Under the pieces are notes generated by a model. The model worked only from the letters and a program-made list of their open reading frames with translations, was not told the origin of the DNA and made no database searches. 37,441 bases of DNA from an uncultured Eubacteriales bacterium (GTDB lineage Bacteria > Bacillota > Clostridia > Monoglobales > Monoglobaceae): positions 1 to 37,441 of the forward strand of contig CAJKEB010000016.1 in NCBI GenBank assembly GCA_905198865.1, read 5' to 3'. Position 1 is the stretch's first letter. Each line of letters begins with the position of its first letter. A program made the translations under genes and the position numbers. Positions 15,455 to 24,026 of this stretch are shown here, in pieces.

Positions 15455-16706
15455 TTTCGCCACCGCCTAACTTATACCCACATTCAAGACAGAATTTTGC
15501 GCCCTGCGGAATTTCATTACCGCATTTAGGGCAACTAAGCTGTAATTTGTTTCCGCACTCCATACAGAATTTGCCTTTTGGTGTTTTACTTCCGCATTGC
15601 GGACAAATCATTTCATTGTCTGATAATAATTCTATTTTTGTACCGCATTCTAAACAGAACTTTGCATTTTGAGGTACAGCGTTTCCGCATTTGGGGCAAG
15701 CAACAGTTTGATTGTTTGCTTTCTGTGAATTGACAGCATTTCCGATACTGTCATTAACAAGTCCTCCGACAGTTCCGCTAACACCTGCCATAACTCCAAG
15801 ACCGATACCGAGATTAGACATATTTCCGCTGCCCTCATTACCTGCGACAGTTTGAGCAACATCAAATCCGCGTTCCTGCTGATATGTATATCCCTCAATG
15901 TTTCGTTTCTGTGCCAATCCCTCTGCTTCAAGTATCATCTTTTGCTTTTCTGTTTCCTGCTCAATAATGCTGACACTCTGATGTAATTTTGCTTCTGCAA
16001 TATCAGCATATTGTCTGAAATGGATTTCTTTAAACCGTTTATATGTGCTGTCGTCTTCCGGCTTTACGATTGTCGTTACAAAGAAATGTATAAGCGATAC
16101 TCCGTATTCGTCAAAATCGGGAACGAGCATATTTTGTAAATCGGTTGAAATATCCGTCAAGCGTTCATCAATCTGAAAAATATTGATTTTGTTTGTTCGG
16201 ATATATGTTGACAGATAGGTTTTAAACCTCGTCATTAAAAATGCTCTGAATTTCTGCGTCAGTCCTGTCTGCGTCAATCCGTTTTCAGTGCCTACAACTT
16301 TAACAAGCAGTTTCTTTCCGTCCTTAACCCTTAAAGTCATTTCACCGCTTGCCCCAATCTGAATGGGGAAGTTATATGTAGGCTCTACATATTCGATCTT
16401 GCTGTCCGTACCCCATTTAACCGCCATTTGTTCGGTTTTGTTGATAAAATATACCTCACAATGGAATGGTGTTTTATCGTTAAATGCCTTGTTATAGAAT
16501 TTACTGATTAACGGTATATTCTGCGTTTCTAATGTGTATCTGCCCGCTTCAAATACATCTAAGATCTGACCGTTCATATAGAATACGGCTTGCTGTGATT
16601 CGTGTACTATAAGCTGTGTTTGAGTGTTGAAGTCCTCAACAGGCGATTTCCATACGAAGGTTGTATTATCACCCTCATACTTGATGATTTGTGCTATATC
16701 AGCCAT
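15444..16706 (-). CDS. SPFH-domain protein with C-terminal zinc ribbons (YdjI-like)
   Basis: The 420-residue protein has an SPFH/band-7-type domain (residues about 25-265), including the long Glu/Lys/Gln-rich helix around IIEQETEKQKMILEAEGLAQKR. A Gly/Asn-rich linker (about 280-325) follows, then three zinc ribbons with CPKCGN...FCLECG, CPQCGS...FCMECG and CPKCGN...FCLECG. This layout matches B. subtilis YdjI-type proteins that organise membrane microdomains and work with phage-shock-like responses. AGGTGGTGA precedes the ATG and a consensus promoter lies at 16751-16779. It heads the operon with a membrane protein and the CFI-box protein. The exact role is inferred. Confidence 0.88.
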   Translation of the reverse strand: MADIAQIIKYEGDNTTFVWKSPVEDFNTQTQLIVHESQQAVFYMNGQILDVFEAGRYTLETQNIPLISKFYNKAFNDKTPFHCEVYFINKTEQMAVKWGTDSKIEYVEPTYNFPIQIGASGEMTLRVKDGKKLLVKVVGTENGLTQTGLTQKFRAFLMTRFKTYLSTYIRTNKINIFQIDERLTDISTDLQNMLVPDFDEYGVSLIHFFVTTIVKPEDDSTYKRFKEIHFRQYADIAEAKLHQSVSIIEQETEKQKMILEAEGLAQKRNIEGYTYQQERGFDVAQTVAGNEGSGNMSNLGIGLGVMAGVSGTVGGLVNDSIGNAVNSQKANNQTVACPKCGNAVPQNAKFCLECGTKIELLSDNEMICPQCGSKTPKGKFCMECGNKLQLSCPKCGNEIPQGAKFCLECGYKLGGGENEQ

Positions 16707-16750
16707 ACTTTCACCACCTTTTGTCGCTTTTTGCTATTTTATATAGTTAC

Positions 16751-16779
16751 ATTATATCCCAATTATGTCTTATTGTCAA
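16751..16779 (-). promoter_or_regulatory. Promoter of the SPFH operon
   Basis: TTGACA (16774-16779), a 17-base spacer, and TATAAT (16751-16756) on the minus strand match consensus exactly, 45 bases before the SPFH start codon. The divergent XRE gene begins about 70 bases away. Confidence 0.88.
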
Positions 16780-16846
16780 TATTTTTGTCTGTATGTTCAT
16801 GTAATTTTTTCATAATATATAATAAAATATAGCATGAGGTGATGTC

Positions 16847-17182
16847 ATGAATAATATTGACTACCATAAACTTGGTGACAAAATCAGATTAAAACGCCGT
16901 GAGTTCGGCTATACCCAGGAGAAGCTTGCTGAGATATGCGACATCTCAACAGGCTTTCTGGGGCATATAGAAAACGGCACAAGGGCTCCGTCACTTGAAA
17001 CCTTATATTCTATTGCCTGTGCCTTACATTCGGGTATTGACTATTTTCTTTTTGACTCTGCCACGGCATCCGATAATCTGCTTGAACAGATAACCTCGGC
17101 TGTGCGGTCAAAGAATTCCGATTCATATGCCCGATTTTGCAACACCGTCAAAATACTTGCGGAACACATTGACGAAATATAG
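16847..17182 (+). CDS. XRE-family transcriptional regulator
   Basis: The 111-residue protein has an N-terminal Cro/C1-type helix-turn-helix (about residues 8-65: LGDKIRLKRREFGYTQEKLAEICDIS, then GFLGHIENGTRAPSLETL). A short C-terminal helical part follows, probably for dimerisation. GAGGTGATGTC precedes the ATG. It is divergent from the SPFH operon with only 140 bases between start codons, so it is a candidate regulator of that operon and of itself. It converges on the kinase gene, sharing a bidirectional terminator. Confidence 0.9.
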   Translation: MNNIDYHKLGDKIRLKRREFGYTQEKLAEICDISTGFLGHIENGTRAPSLETLYSIACALHSGIDYFLFDSATASDNLLEQITSAVRSKNSDSYARFCNTVKILAEHIDEI

Positions 17183-17194
17183 CAATACCAAAAA

Positions 17195-17244
17195 AAGACT
17201 TTCTATACGATTTGATAATATCACCAAATCATATAGAAAGTCTT
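17195..17244. terminator. Bidirectional terminator between the XRE and kinase genes
   Basis: AAGACTTTCTATA-CGATTTG and CAAATC-ATATAGAAAGTCTT form a long stem with one bulge. The minus-strand transcript continues with U7 and the plus-strand one with a U-rich run, so it can end both converging genes. Confidence 0.85.
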
Positions 17245-17262
17245 CTACTTTTTGTCTAAAAA

Positions 17263-18636
17263 TCAATAAAACGGAACCAGTGCATTATCTTTTAACTCAT
17301 ATCCGGTTATATCTCCGATATCCTCCCACGGAACGGTAATCTGATTGGTATATCTTGTCAGTGTAAAGGCTTGTCCTTTTGAGAACATATCACCCTCACA
17401 AAGAGTAAAGCCTGAACTCTCATCGTACTTTACACACCAGCCGATGCAATAATTAAACGGGTTATAAAATTGATCATTGGTTACGCCCATCAAGCCCTCA
17501 TTAAGCCCGATTAACAATTCCGGAACGCTGTCATAATCAAGGTCACGGCAGATTATATCCGCATTTTTTCTTAAATTGCCGCTATAATATTGGTTATAGA
17601 TATATTGGTTTTTGTACTTAAATTTATAGTCAAATGTGCTTCCGTATTTATCTGCTAAACTCACTGACAATTCTCCGTTATTCAGCGTAATGTCGGCATT
17701 GACAAGAGTATTCTTTTCGCCCAATTTTATTTTACCTTGCATATTTAAATCGTCTATAAACAGCAAATGCTCCTGCGGCTCGTCCGTAGAGAATATAAGC
17801 GATTGAGCAAATGTGGGATAGTCCTTGTATTCAGTATATTCAGGGTACTCCTCAAAGCCAAAAAATGTTTGTTCTTCTGTAATATTGTATTGCCAAGCCC
17901 CTATGAAACCCGCCGTTATGAGTACAAGCAATGCGGCATACAGCAAGGGACTTCTGATAAATCTGAATCTTATCGCGTTTCTTAATTTTTTAGTATTTTT
18001 ATATCTTTGCGCGGGATCAAGTTTTTTGCACTTGTCGGCAATTTTATAAAGAGCACCTTTTTTTCCTGCATAATTCAGCAGCTCTGTTATTGTTACGCCA
18101 AATGAATAAATATCCGATTTATAATCTGTCGGTATCATTCCGAACTGCTCAATAGGCGCATAACCAAACGTACCCATTACTTCGGTATCCTGTCGCAGTT
18201 CGTTGCGGAAGAAGCGCGAGATATTATAATCAATAACCCATATATGACCTGAGGAATTTATCATTATATTATCGGGCTTAATATCTCTGTGAATTATTCG
18301 GGCATTATGAAGCGCTTCCATTGCCGATGCAAGCTGTTTGGCTATAGAATTTATCAGGTGGTTTGACAGCGGAACACTTTCGTCCATTAACCTGCCGAGT
18401 GTATTTCCCTCGATATATTCCTCTGTTACTACAGTGGAGTCGTCAAATTCAACTGCAAATATTTTTGGTATATTAGGGTGATTTACTTTTTGGAGAGTTT
18501 TGTATATATCCCGTTTATCGCTGTATATTTCACGTTTTATATATTTTTTGCTGTCTGAATCAACTGTCAGAGTTATTTTCTGATGTTCATTTTTCCTTAA
18601 TACTTTGACTTCTTTTAAGTTTGCATATTGGGACAA
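17263..18636 (-). CDS. Membrane-anchored Ser/Thr protein kinase with extracellular domain
   Basis: The Hanks-type kinase domain spans about residues 10-230 (counted from the upstream ATG). It has HRDIKPDNIM in the catalytic loop and GTFGYAPIEQF in the activation segment. The metal-binding DFG is replaced by DYN in IDYNISR, and there is no obvious Gly-rich loop. One membrane helix (about 236-254) follows. The extracellular C-terminus of about 205 residues includes DLDYDSVPELLIG, like calcium-type repeat motifs. An ATG at 18654 is in frame, but GGAGGT lies 6 bases before a TTG at 18636, which is preferred (457 residues). It is divergent from an HTH gene. Its substrate is not known; PASTA domains are absent. 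Confidence 0.87.
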   Translation of the reverse strand: MSQYANLKEVKVLRKNEHQKITLTVDSDSKKYIKREIYSDKRDIYKTLQKVNHPNIPKIFAVEFDDSTVVTEEYIEGNTLGRLMDESVPLSNHLINSIAKQLASAMEALHNARIIHRDIKPDNIMINSSGHIWVIDYNISRFFRNELRQDTEVMGTFGYAPIEQFGMIPTDYKSDIYSFGVTITELLNYAGKKGALYKIADKCKKLDPAQRYKNTKKLRNAIRFRFIRSPLLYAALLVLITAGFIGAWQYNITEEQTFFGFEEYPEYTEYKDYPTFAQSLIFSTDEPQEHLLFIDDLNMQGKIKLGEKNTLVNADITLNNGELSVSLADKYGSTFDYKFKYKNQYIYNQYYSGNLRKNADIICRDLDYDSVPELLIGLNEGLMGVTNDQFYNPFNYCIGWCVKYDESSGFTLCEGDMFSKGQAFTLTRYTNQITVPWEDIGDITGYELKDNALVPFY

Positions 18637-18652
18637 GGTAAGACCTCCTTGC

Positions 18653-18669
18653 ATATTTTGTCGTTATAT
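18653..18669 (-). promoter_or_regulatory. 17-nt motif shared with the 13137-13409 leader (copy 2)
   Basis: ATATAACGACAAAATAT is exactly the sequence at 13424-13440. Here it lies in the short divergent intergenic space just upstream of the kinase ribosome binding site. Confidence 0.25.
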
Positions 18670-18709
18670 GTTATAATAATTATATAGATAATGCGGAGGG
18701 GTGCTGTCA

Positions 18710-19129
18710 ATGCATAAAATTACAGATGAATTACTGAAAGAGCTGAAAAACGCTGACGATATTCAGGCTTTTTTAGACAGTCATGAACAGGAATTTATTT
18801 CAGAAACTCCTGTAGATTATCTTAACTATATAATAAATTCAAGAAAAACAAGTATTGCCGAGATTGCAAAAAAATCAGGTGTCGGCAATTATGTTTATAA
18901 GGTTTTCAACAACGAGCGCAAACCGTCAAGAGAGGTTATGATTGCGATTGCTTTAGGAATCGGTTTATCCCTTGAAGAAGCTCAGTTACTGCTCAGAATA
19001 TCAAAATTTGCAATTCTTGATTCCCGCGACAAGCGAGACAGCATTATTATATATGGCTTTATAAACCATCTCACTGTATTTGAGGTTGATGATTTATTGG
19101 CTAACAATGATTTTATAACAATCAATTAG
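18710..19129 (+). CDS. Helix-turn-helix protein divergent from the kinase
   Basis: The 139-residue protein has a central helix-turn-helix-like segment (about residues 41-100: YIINSRKTSIAEIAKKSGVGNYVYKVFNNERKPSREVMIAIALGI), which fits an XRE-like fold. An N-terminal acidic helix precedes it, and the C-terminal helical part ends HLTVFEVDDLL. GGAGGGG lies 8 bases before the ATG at 18710; a GTG at 18701 overlaps that site and is rejected. It is divergent from the kinase gene with about 70 bases between start codons and a TATA-rich spacer, where overlapping promoters are likely (plus: TTGTCG, 17 bases, TATATA). A functional pair with the kinase is plausible. Confidence 0.82.
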   Translation: MHKITDELLKELKNADDIQAFLDSHEQEFISETPVDYLNYIINSRKTSIAEIAKKSGVGNYVYKVFNNERKPSREVMIAIALGIGLSLEEAQLLLRISKFAILDSRDKRDSIIIYGFINHLTVFEVDDLLANNDFITIN

Positions 19130-19149
19130 CCAGACTAACCTCTTCTATA

Positions 19150-19214
19150 TATTTTTGTATAATTTTTCACAAAGTAAAAAACATATTCTGCGTACTTGGA
19201 GCCGATTAATCCTT
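19150..19214. repeat. Dispersed 65-bp repeat, copy 2
   Basis: It is 64 of 65 bases identical to 12431-12495, same orientation. It fills most of the 90-base gap between the HTH gene and the MATE gene, ending 6 bases before the MATE stop codon. Confidence 0.85.
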
Positions 19215-19219
19215 AGCTT

Positions 19220-20623
19220 TTAATTCTTATCTTTCACTGATATGCCCAGCTTCTTAAATGTTGCCCGTACAAACACAATACACAGCATAACCGAAGCGAT
19301 TTCTGCAATGGGGAACGACCACCATATCAAATTAAGGTCACCGAGTTTTGACAGCAAAAAGGCGACAGGAATAAGAATAACCAGCTGTCTCGAAGCCGAG
19401 GTTATGAGCGAATACACACCTTGACCAAGCGCCTGCAAAACCGACAAAGTTACAACCGAAAAGCCCGCCGCAATAAAGCTTATGCTTATTATTCTGAGCG
19501 CAGGCACGCCTATTGCAAGCATATCGTCCGAAGCGTTGAACATTCCCAAAAGCTTATCAGGGAATATTTGGAATATAATAAATCCCAAAAGCATAATGCA
19601 CATAGCATAAGTAATGCTCAGCTTCATTGTTTTGATGATTCTCGCATGCTTCTTTGCGCCGTAATTATACGCTATAATCGGCACCATACCGTTATTTAAG
19701 CCGAATATAGGCATAAATATAAAGCTGTTCAGCTTAAAGTAAACGCCGAATACGGCTGTCGCCGTCGCTGTGAAAGCAATCAAAATATTATTCATCATGA
19801 AATTCATAAATGAACCGATAGCTATCATCAGTATTGACGGCAAGCCCACCTTGTATATATTTAAAACAATATGCTTTTGCGGCAAAATTTTTCTTAAGTC
19901 AAACTTAAGCTCCTTATTTATTTTGATATTAAACAAAACTGCCAGAAGCATTGCAACAATCTGACCTAAAACTGTTGCTGCGGCAGCTCCCATAACTCCC
20001 ATTTTCGGAAAGCCCAAAAGTCCGAAAATTAAAATCGGGTCAAAAATAAGATTAATCACCGCACCTGTTCCCTGCGTTATCATGGTATATACAGTCTTGC
20101 CCGTTGACTGTAGTAACCGCTCGCCCATAATCTGACCGAAAATACCGAACGAGAATATACACACTATACTCAGATATTGATGTCCGTATTCTATAAGCTG
20201 CGGGTCACTCGTTTGCAGCATAAAGAACCGGCGCGACAGGGTTATACCGAAAACGAGCAGAACAAGCCAGTTCATAATTGCCAGAAAAATACTTACATTA
20301 GCAGCCTTATTGGCGAATTTAAAATCCTTTGCCCCAAGGCATTTGGACACGAACGAGTTAACACCGACGCCCGTGCCGCTCGCAATAGCAATCATTAAAT
20401 TCTGTACAGGAAAGGCGAGCGAAACGGCGGTCAAAGCGGTCTCGTTAATCTGCGACACAAAGATACTGTCAACTATGTTATAAAGTGCCTGTACAAGCAT
20501 TGATATAACTATCGGCAGCGACATTGAAACAAGAAGGTGGTTTATTGGCATTGTTCCCATCTTGTTCTCGCGTATGCCTTTAAGATCATCTTTTGTATCA
20601 CTATTTATACTTTCCTTTGTCAT
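19220..20623 (-). CDS. MATE-family multidrug/cation efflux transporter
   Basis: The 467-residue protein has about twelve membrane helices in two homologous halves, the MATE layout. Typical N-half segments are MSLPIVISMLVQALYNIVDSIFV and the following ALTAVSLAFPVQNLMIAIASGTGVGVNSFVSK. The C-half has VGLPSILMIAIGSFMNFMMNNIL and NGMVPIIAYNYGAKK. MATE proteins export drugs or toxic compounds using H+ or Na+ gradients. GAGGTAATTAA precedes the ATG. It appears to be a single gene, with the SH3 lipoprotein 40 bases upstream on the same strand. The substrate cannot be predicted. Confidence 0.95.
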   Translation of the reverse strand: MTKESINSDTKDDLKGIRENKMGTMPINHLLVSMSLPIVISMLVQALYNIVDSIFVSQINETALTAVSLAFPVQNLMIAIASGTGVGVNSFVSKCLGAKDFKFANKAANVSIFLAIMNWLVLLVFGITLSRRFFMLQTSDPQLIEYGHQYLSIVCIFSFGIFGQIMGERLLQSTGKTVYTMITQGTGAVINLIFDPILIFGLLGFPKMGVMGAAAATVLGQIVAMLLAVLFNIKINKELKFDLRKILPQKHIVLNIYKVGLPSILMIAIGSFMNFMMNNILIAFTATATAVFGVYFKLNSFIFMPIFGLNNGMVPIIAYNYGAKKHARIIKTMKLSITYAMCIMLLGFIIFQIFPDKLLGMFNASDDMLAIGVPALRIISISFIAAGFSVVTLSVLQALGQGVYSLITSASRQLVILIPVAFLLSKLGDLNLIWWSFPIAEIASVMLCIVFVRATFKKLGISVKDKN

Positions 20624-20662
20624 TTAATTACCTCTTAATAAATTATACTGCCAATTTTCGTA

Positions 20663-21622
20663 TCATCTCTCTTCAAGGTCGATGATTCTCATGCTTCCGT
20701 CGTCAGAAATCTGAACAGTATATAAATAACTTTCTTTTATGTCCTTTACACTGCCGTCATCGTACACTACCCTTATAACCGAGTCACGTATTGCCGTTGC
20801 CTTATTTGAAGAAATAATCTTTCCGCTGTGACAGTTAAGCGAAATAATCTCTTCACTTAAAACGCTCTGAACTATTTTATCATGCGTTTTTCTCTCCTGA
20901 ACAGCTTCGTCACCCGTGAAATACCATGAAATATATGTTGTGTCACCAGTATTAATACCATTGACAAACGCCTTGAGCGAGCTGTCAACAAAGTCCTCTA
21001 CCTCTGCTGCGCTGACGCTTGAAGTAACTTCCTGACTCGGCACGCTTGCCGAAAGATAAGCCGATGAAGCATAACCTATTAATCCGTTGTACTTCACCTT
21101 ATAAAATCCGTTGCCGCCGTCCTCGATTATACCAACCGCTGTGCCGTAAGGTATCTGACCCATTGATGCTGATGAAGAACTTGGGGCTGACCTGAGTGTT
21201 ATAGACTCATTGCAGTTATATACATACATATAATATTGTACGGTGTCCGAAACAGCCTGCGGAGAACCGCTAAGATACGAAGCCAGCGCATATCCGACAG
21301 TGCCGTCAACAGAAACCTTATAAAAACCGTTCTCTGCGCTGTCTATGTATCCGACCTGAACACCAAGCGCAAGCTGCATTATTTCAGGTGCAGAAGTAGA
21401 CGGCTCGGAACGCAGTGAAATCGACTGATTGCAGTTAACCACATACAAATTATACTTAACGCTGCCACTGTCGTCAACAGGCTGCGAGGTTGCAGAAGGC
21501 TTAGTCATACCTCTCAATATTCCCGAAGCAACATCAGCCGCCGAACAGCCTGACAGAACTACAGCAAAAGCTGCAAAAGCAACCGCCGCCGCAATCATCT
21601 TTTTAATTCTCTCACCAAACAT
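20663..21622 (-). CDS. Lipoprotein with two bacterial SH3 domains
   Basis: A 319-residue exported lipoprotein. The hydrophobic leader ends in the lipobox VLSGC. Two SH3_3-like repeats follow: YNLYVVNCNQSISLRSEPS through GTVGYALASYL, then YYMYVYNCNESITLRSAPS through GLIGYASSAYL. Such domains bind cell-wall peptides. The C-terminal region (about 210-319) looks like an alpha/beta domain of unknown type. An in-frame ATG nine bases upstream overlaps the GAGAGG site; the ATG at 21622 has better spacing. The gene lies 40 bases upstream of the MATE gene, after the terminator of the SLH gene. Confidence 0.87.
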   Translation of the reverse strand: MFGERIKKMIAAAVAFAAFAVVLSGCSAADVASGILRGMTKPSATSQPVDDSGSVKYNLYVVNCNQSISLRSEPSTSAPEIMQLALGVQVGYIDSAENGFYKVSVDGTVGYALASYLSGSPQAVSDTVQYYMYVYNCNESITLRSAPSSSSASMGQIPYGTAVGIIEDGGNGFYKVKYNGLIGYASSAYLSASVPSQEVTSSVSAAEVEDFVDSSLKAFVNGINTGDTTYISWYFTGDEAVQERKTHDKIVQSVLSEEIISLNCHSGKIISSNKATAIRDSVIRVVYDDGSVKDIKESYLYTVQISDDGSMRIIDLEER

Positions 21623-21696
21623 AACCCTCATCCTCTCAAAAAGTTTATGTAAACATTATAATACAAATTTTTTCATAACGCAAGAAAAATCGAAAA

Positions 21697-21724
21697 AAGA
21701 CAGCAAGATTTCTCTCGCTGTCTT
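21697..21724 (-). terminator. Terminator after the SLH gene
   Basis: AAGACAGC / GCTGTCTT with a 12-base loop that can partly close further is followed on the minus strand by a U6 run. It lies about 50 bases after the SLH gene stop and before the lipoprotein gene. Confidence 0.85.
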
Positions 21725-21775
21725 ATACGCTTACCGAAAACGACTGTCACACTCAGTTCTTCGGCTCTTCTAACC

Positions 21776-23992
21776 CTAATTATATTCGTTCGGCACATTT
21801 CCGGAGGCAGAACTGCTTTCATTAAATCTTTGCAGCATTGCGGCGATCTCCGCGCGGGTCGCATTTCCGAGCGGGTCTAAAACGCCGTCACCCTTGCCGG
21901 TGAGCAAGCCTTTTCCGATTGCCCAGCCAACATTGTTCTGCGCCCAGTCTGAAATCTGATCTGCGTCTGTAAACTGTGACAAATCTCCGATTTCGTCTGT
22001 TTCTATGCCCTTGAACTGAGCATACCGGTATAAAATCGCAGCAATCTGCTCTCTTGTAACCGGTTCGTCCGGCGCAAAATTCTCCGGAGAATTTCCCTGT
22101 ACAATATCGCGGTTTCTCGCCCAGTATACTGCGGCTCCGTACCAACTCTCGGCGTCAACGTCCTCAAACGGATAGCCCCATATTTCCTCGGACATATCGG
22201 GTTCGCCCTCGGCGCGGAAAAGCACTGTCACAAGCATTGTGCGCGTCATAGGCTCATCCGGTGCAAACAGCGTATCAGAAACGCCTGAGAACAGCTTGTT
22301 TTCATAGACATATTTTACATTGTCATAGAACCAGTCGCTTGTCTTGACGTCCGTAAACGGCAAGCCTGTATCTGCTGACGGTGCTGTTGTTCCGGACGGT
22401 GACGCTGTTGATACTGCAACAGGCGTCGGTGTCGGCTTTACCAATGAGCTTCCGCCGCTGCCGCTGCCGCCCGACGACGTTCCTTTTACAGATACTTCAA
22501 CCGTCTTTGTAAATACCGGCTCGAGCGCTTCCGGCACTTTCTTATTGATTACAGTTCCGTCATCGTCGAATTCCATCGGTGTGCCGTTCGCATTATTATT
22601 CACAAGATAAGTGCGTTCATTGTCTATCATCTTATGTCCAGGCGGTATTTCAATGTCCGAAAGGTTATGAGTGGTGTTCCAATCTCCGTCCACCGCCCGG
22701 TAACACTCCAGAACTGTTTTTCTTCTATGTGCCTCCTTTGTCGGCGACAGACCGCCTTCAAGAGTTTCATTTATAGTCAAGGTGTCCAGCACCGTAACTT
22801 TTCCGGCGCTGTAACTGTATGTTCCTATCATGTTTGTCATTCCGTCATAAATCGAATATGACCCATCTATATCAACGCTGTTTTTGTTTTCCGTGGTGAG
22901 ATTTTCAGGCGTTCCACTGCACAGATAAATCTTAAGGCTCTCCATCCTAATATCGATGCTCTGGATGTCAAAAAACTTCCTTGCGACGTCTTGTGAATAC
23001 AATGCACCGACTTTTCCAGTTAAATTTTCGGATCGTACAAACATCAATCCGTAATCGTTAAGACTCTTCCGGATTTTTCCACAGGATTTTCCCCGTGATG
23101 CTATTGCACTAAAATCAAATTTTAAAAAATCTTCATCACCGTAGTTCATTTCTCCTACCATAGTGTCACCACTCAACGAATATGAACTCATCATACTGTA
23201 TTCGTTGAAACCGCAAGCCAAAGCCGATCGCGTATTGGGTCTATAATCATCATTCCATTTTATATAAACACAAATGTCACTTATTCCGGCAAAGTTAATA
23301 TCTCCGCCGGGGTTCGGAAGACTGTCAGCAGTACATCTTCCGATTCTCAATGGATATCCAAACTGGTTATTCAAACTGACATTATCCGTTAACAGAATAC
23401 GGGAGTAGTCGGAGTAGGATTCACTGTTCGACACAGCGTTTTACTCCGGTGCCATGCCGTTGCCCTCAATTATAACCTCGGCGCGGTTATTCGTAACGGT
23501 CACATTATGTGAATCACACTCAAAAACAACCTCAAATGAAATATCACCGTTATCCGCCCTTGCGGCTGTCTTCAGCGGCACAGCGACGATTTTCTTTTCC
23601 TCTCCCGGCATGAACGTGCCGCCACCGTCAATTCCGATATAATCCTCACCGTCCTTTGCGCTGCCCTCAACGGTGTACACCGTTACAGCCGCATAATCCT
23701 CAATATTGCCGCTGCGCACAAGCTCTATTTCCGCAATTTTGTCTTCGCGGCTTACGTTAACGCTCGTTTGAGCAAAGCTTATGTACGATGGCTCAACCTC
23801 ATCATTGTCATTGATTACAACATTGGCGTTAAACACATCGCCAAGCTCGATTACTCCGCAAGGATAACGGTTCGCATAGTCCTCAGACACGCTGTGATCA
23901 GACTACTCATCCTGCGCAAAAACACCGGGCGTTGTTCCTGCAATCATGGAGAATGCCAGCAGGATTGAAAGAAGCCTCTTAGTTTTTCTCAT
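21776..23992 (-). pseudogene. Secreted Calx-beta/SLH protein gene interrupted by two in-frame stops
   Basis: One continuous frame of 739 codons holds three parts. A signal peptide starts at 23992 (MRKTKRLLSILLAFSMIAG, then GVFAQDE). It is followed by TAG at 23903-23905. A Calx-beta-like domain (about 23441-23890, with VNVSREDKIAEIELVRSG) ends in TAA at 23441-23443. A region of unknown fold follows, then a Ser/Gly/Pro/Thr linker and three SLH repeats ending at 21776. No frameshift is needed to join them. SLH domains attach proteins to secondary cell-wall polymers. Read literally, only the signal peptide is translated, with restarts possible at the GTG codons 23890 and 23434. Nonsense decay, assembly error or readthrough are alternatives. 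Confidence 0.75.
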
Positions 23993-24026
23993 AGTAGTTC
24001 AGGCCTTTCTATAAATATTTTTGACT

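Noticed and set aside
21776..23992. Selenocysteine or reassigned stop explanation for the broken SLH gene
   Set aside because: The stops are TAG and TAA, not TGA, and the same codons end intact genes in the window.
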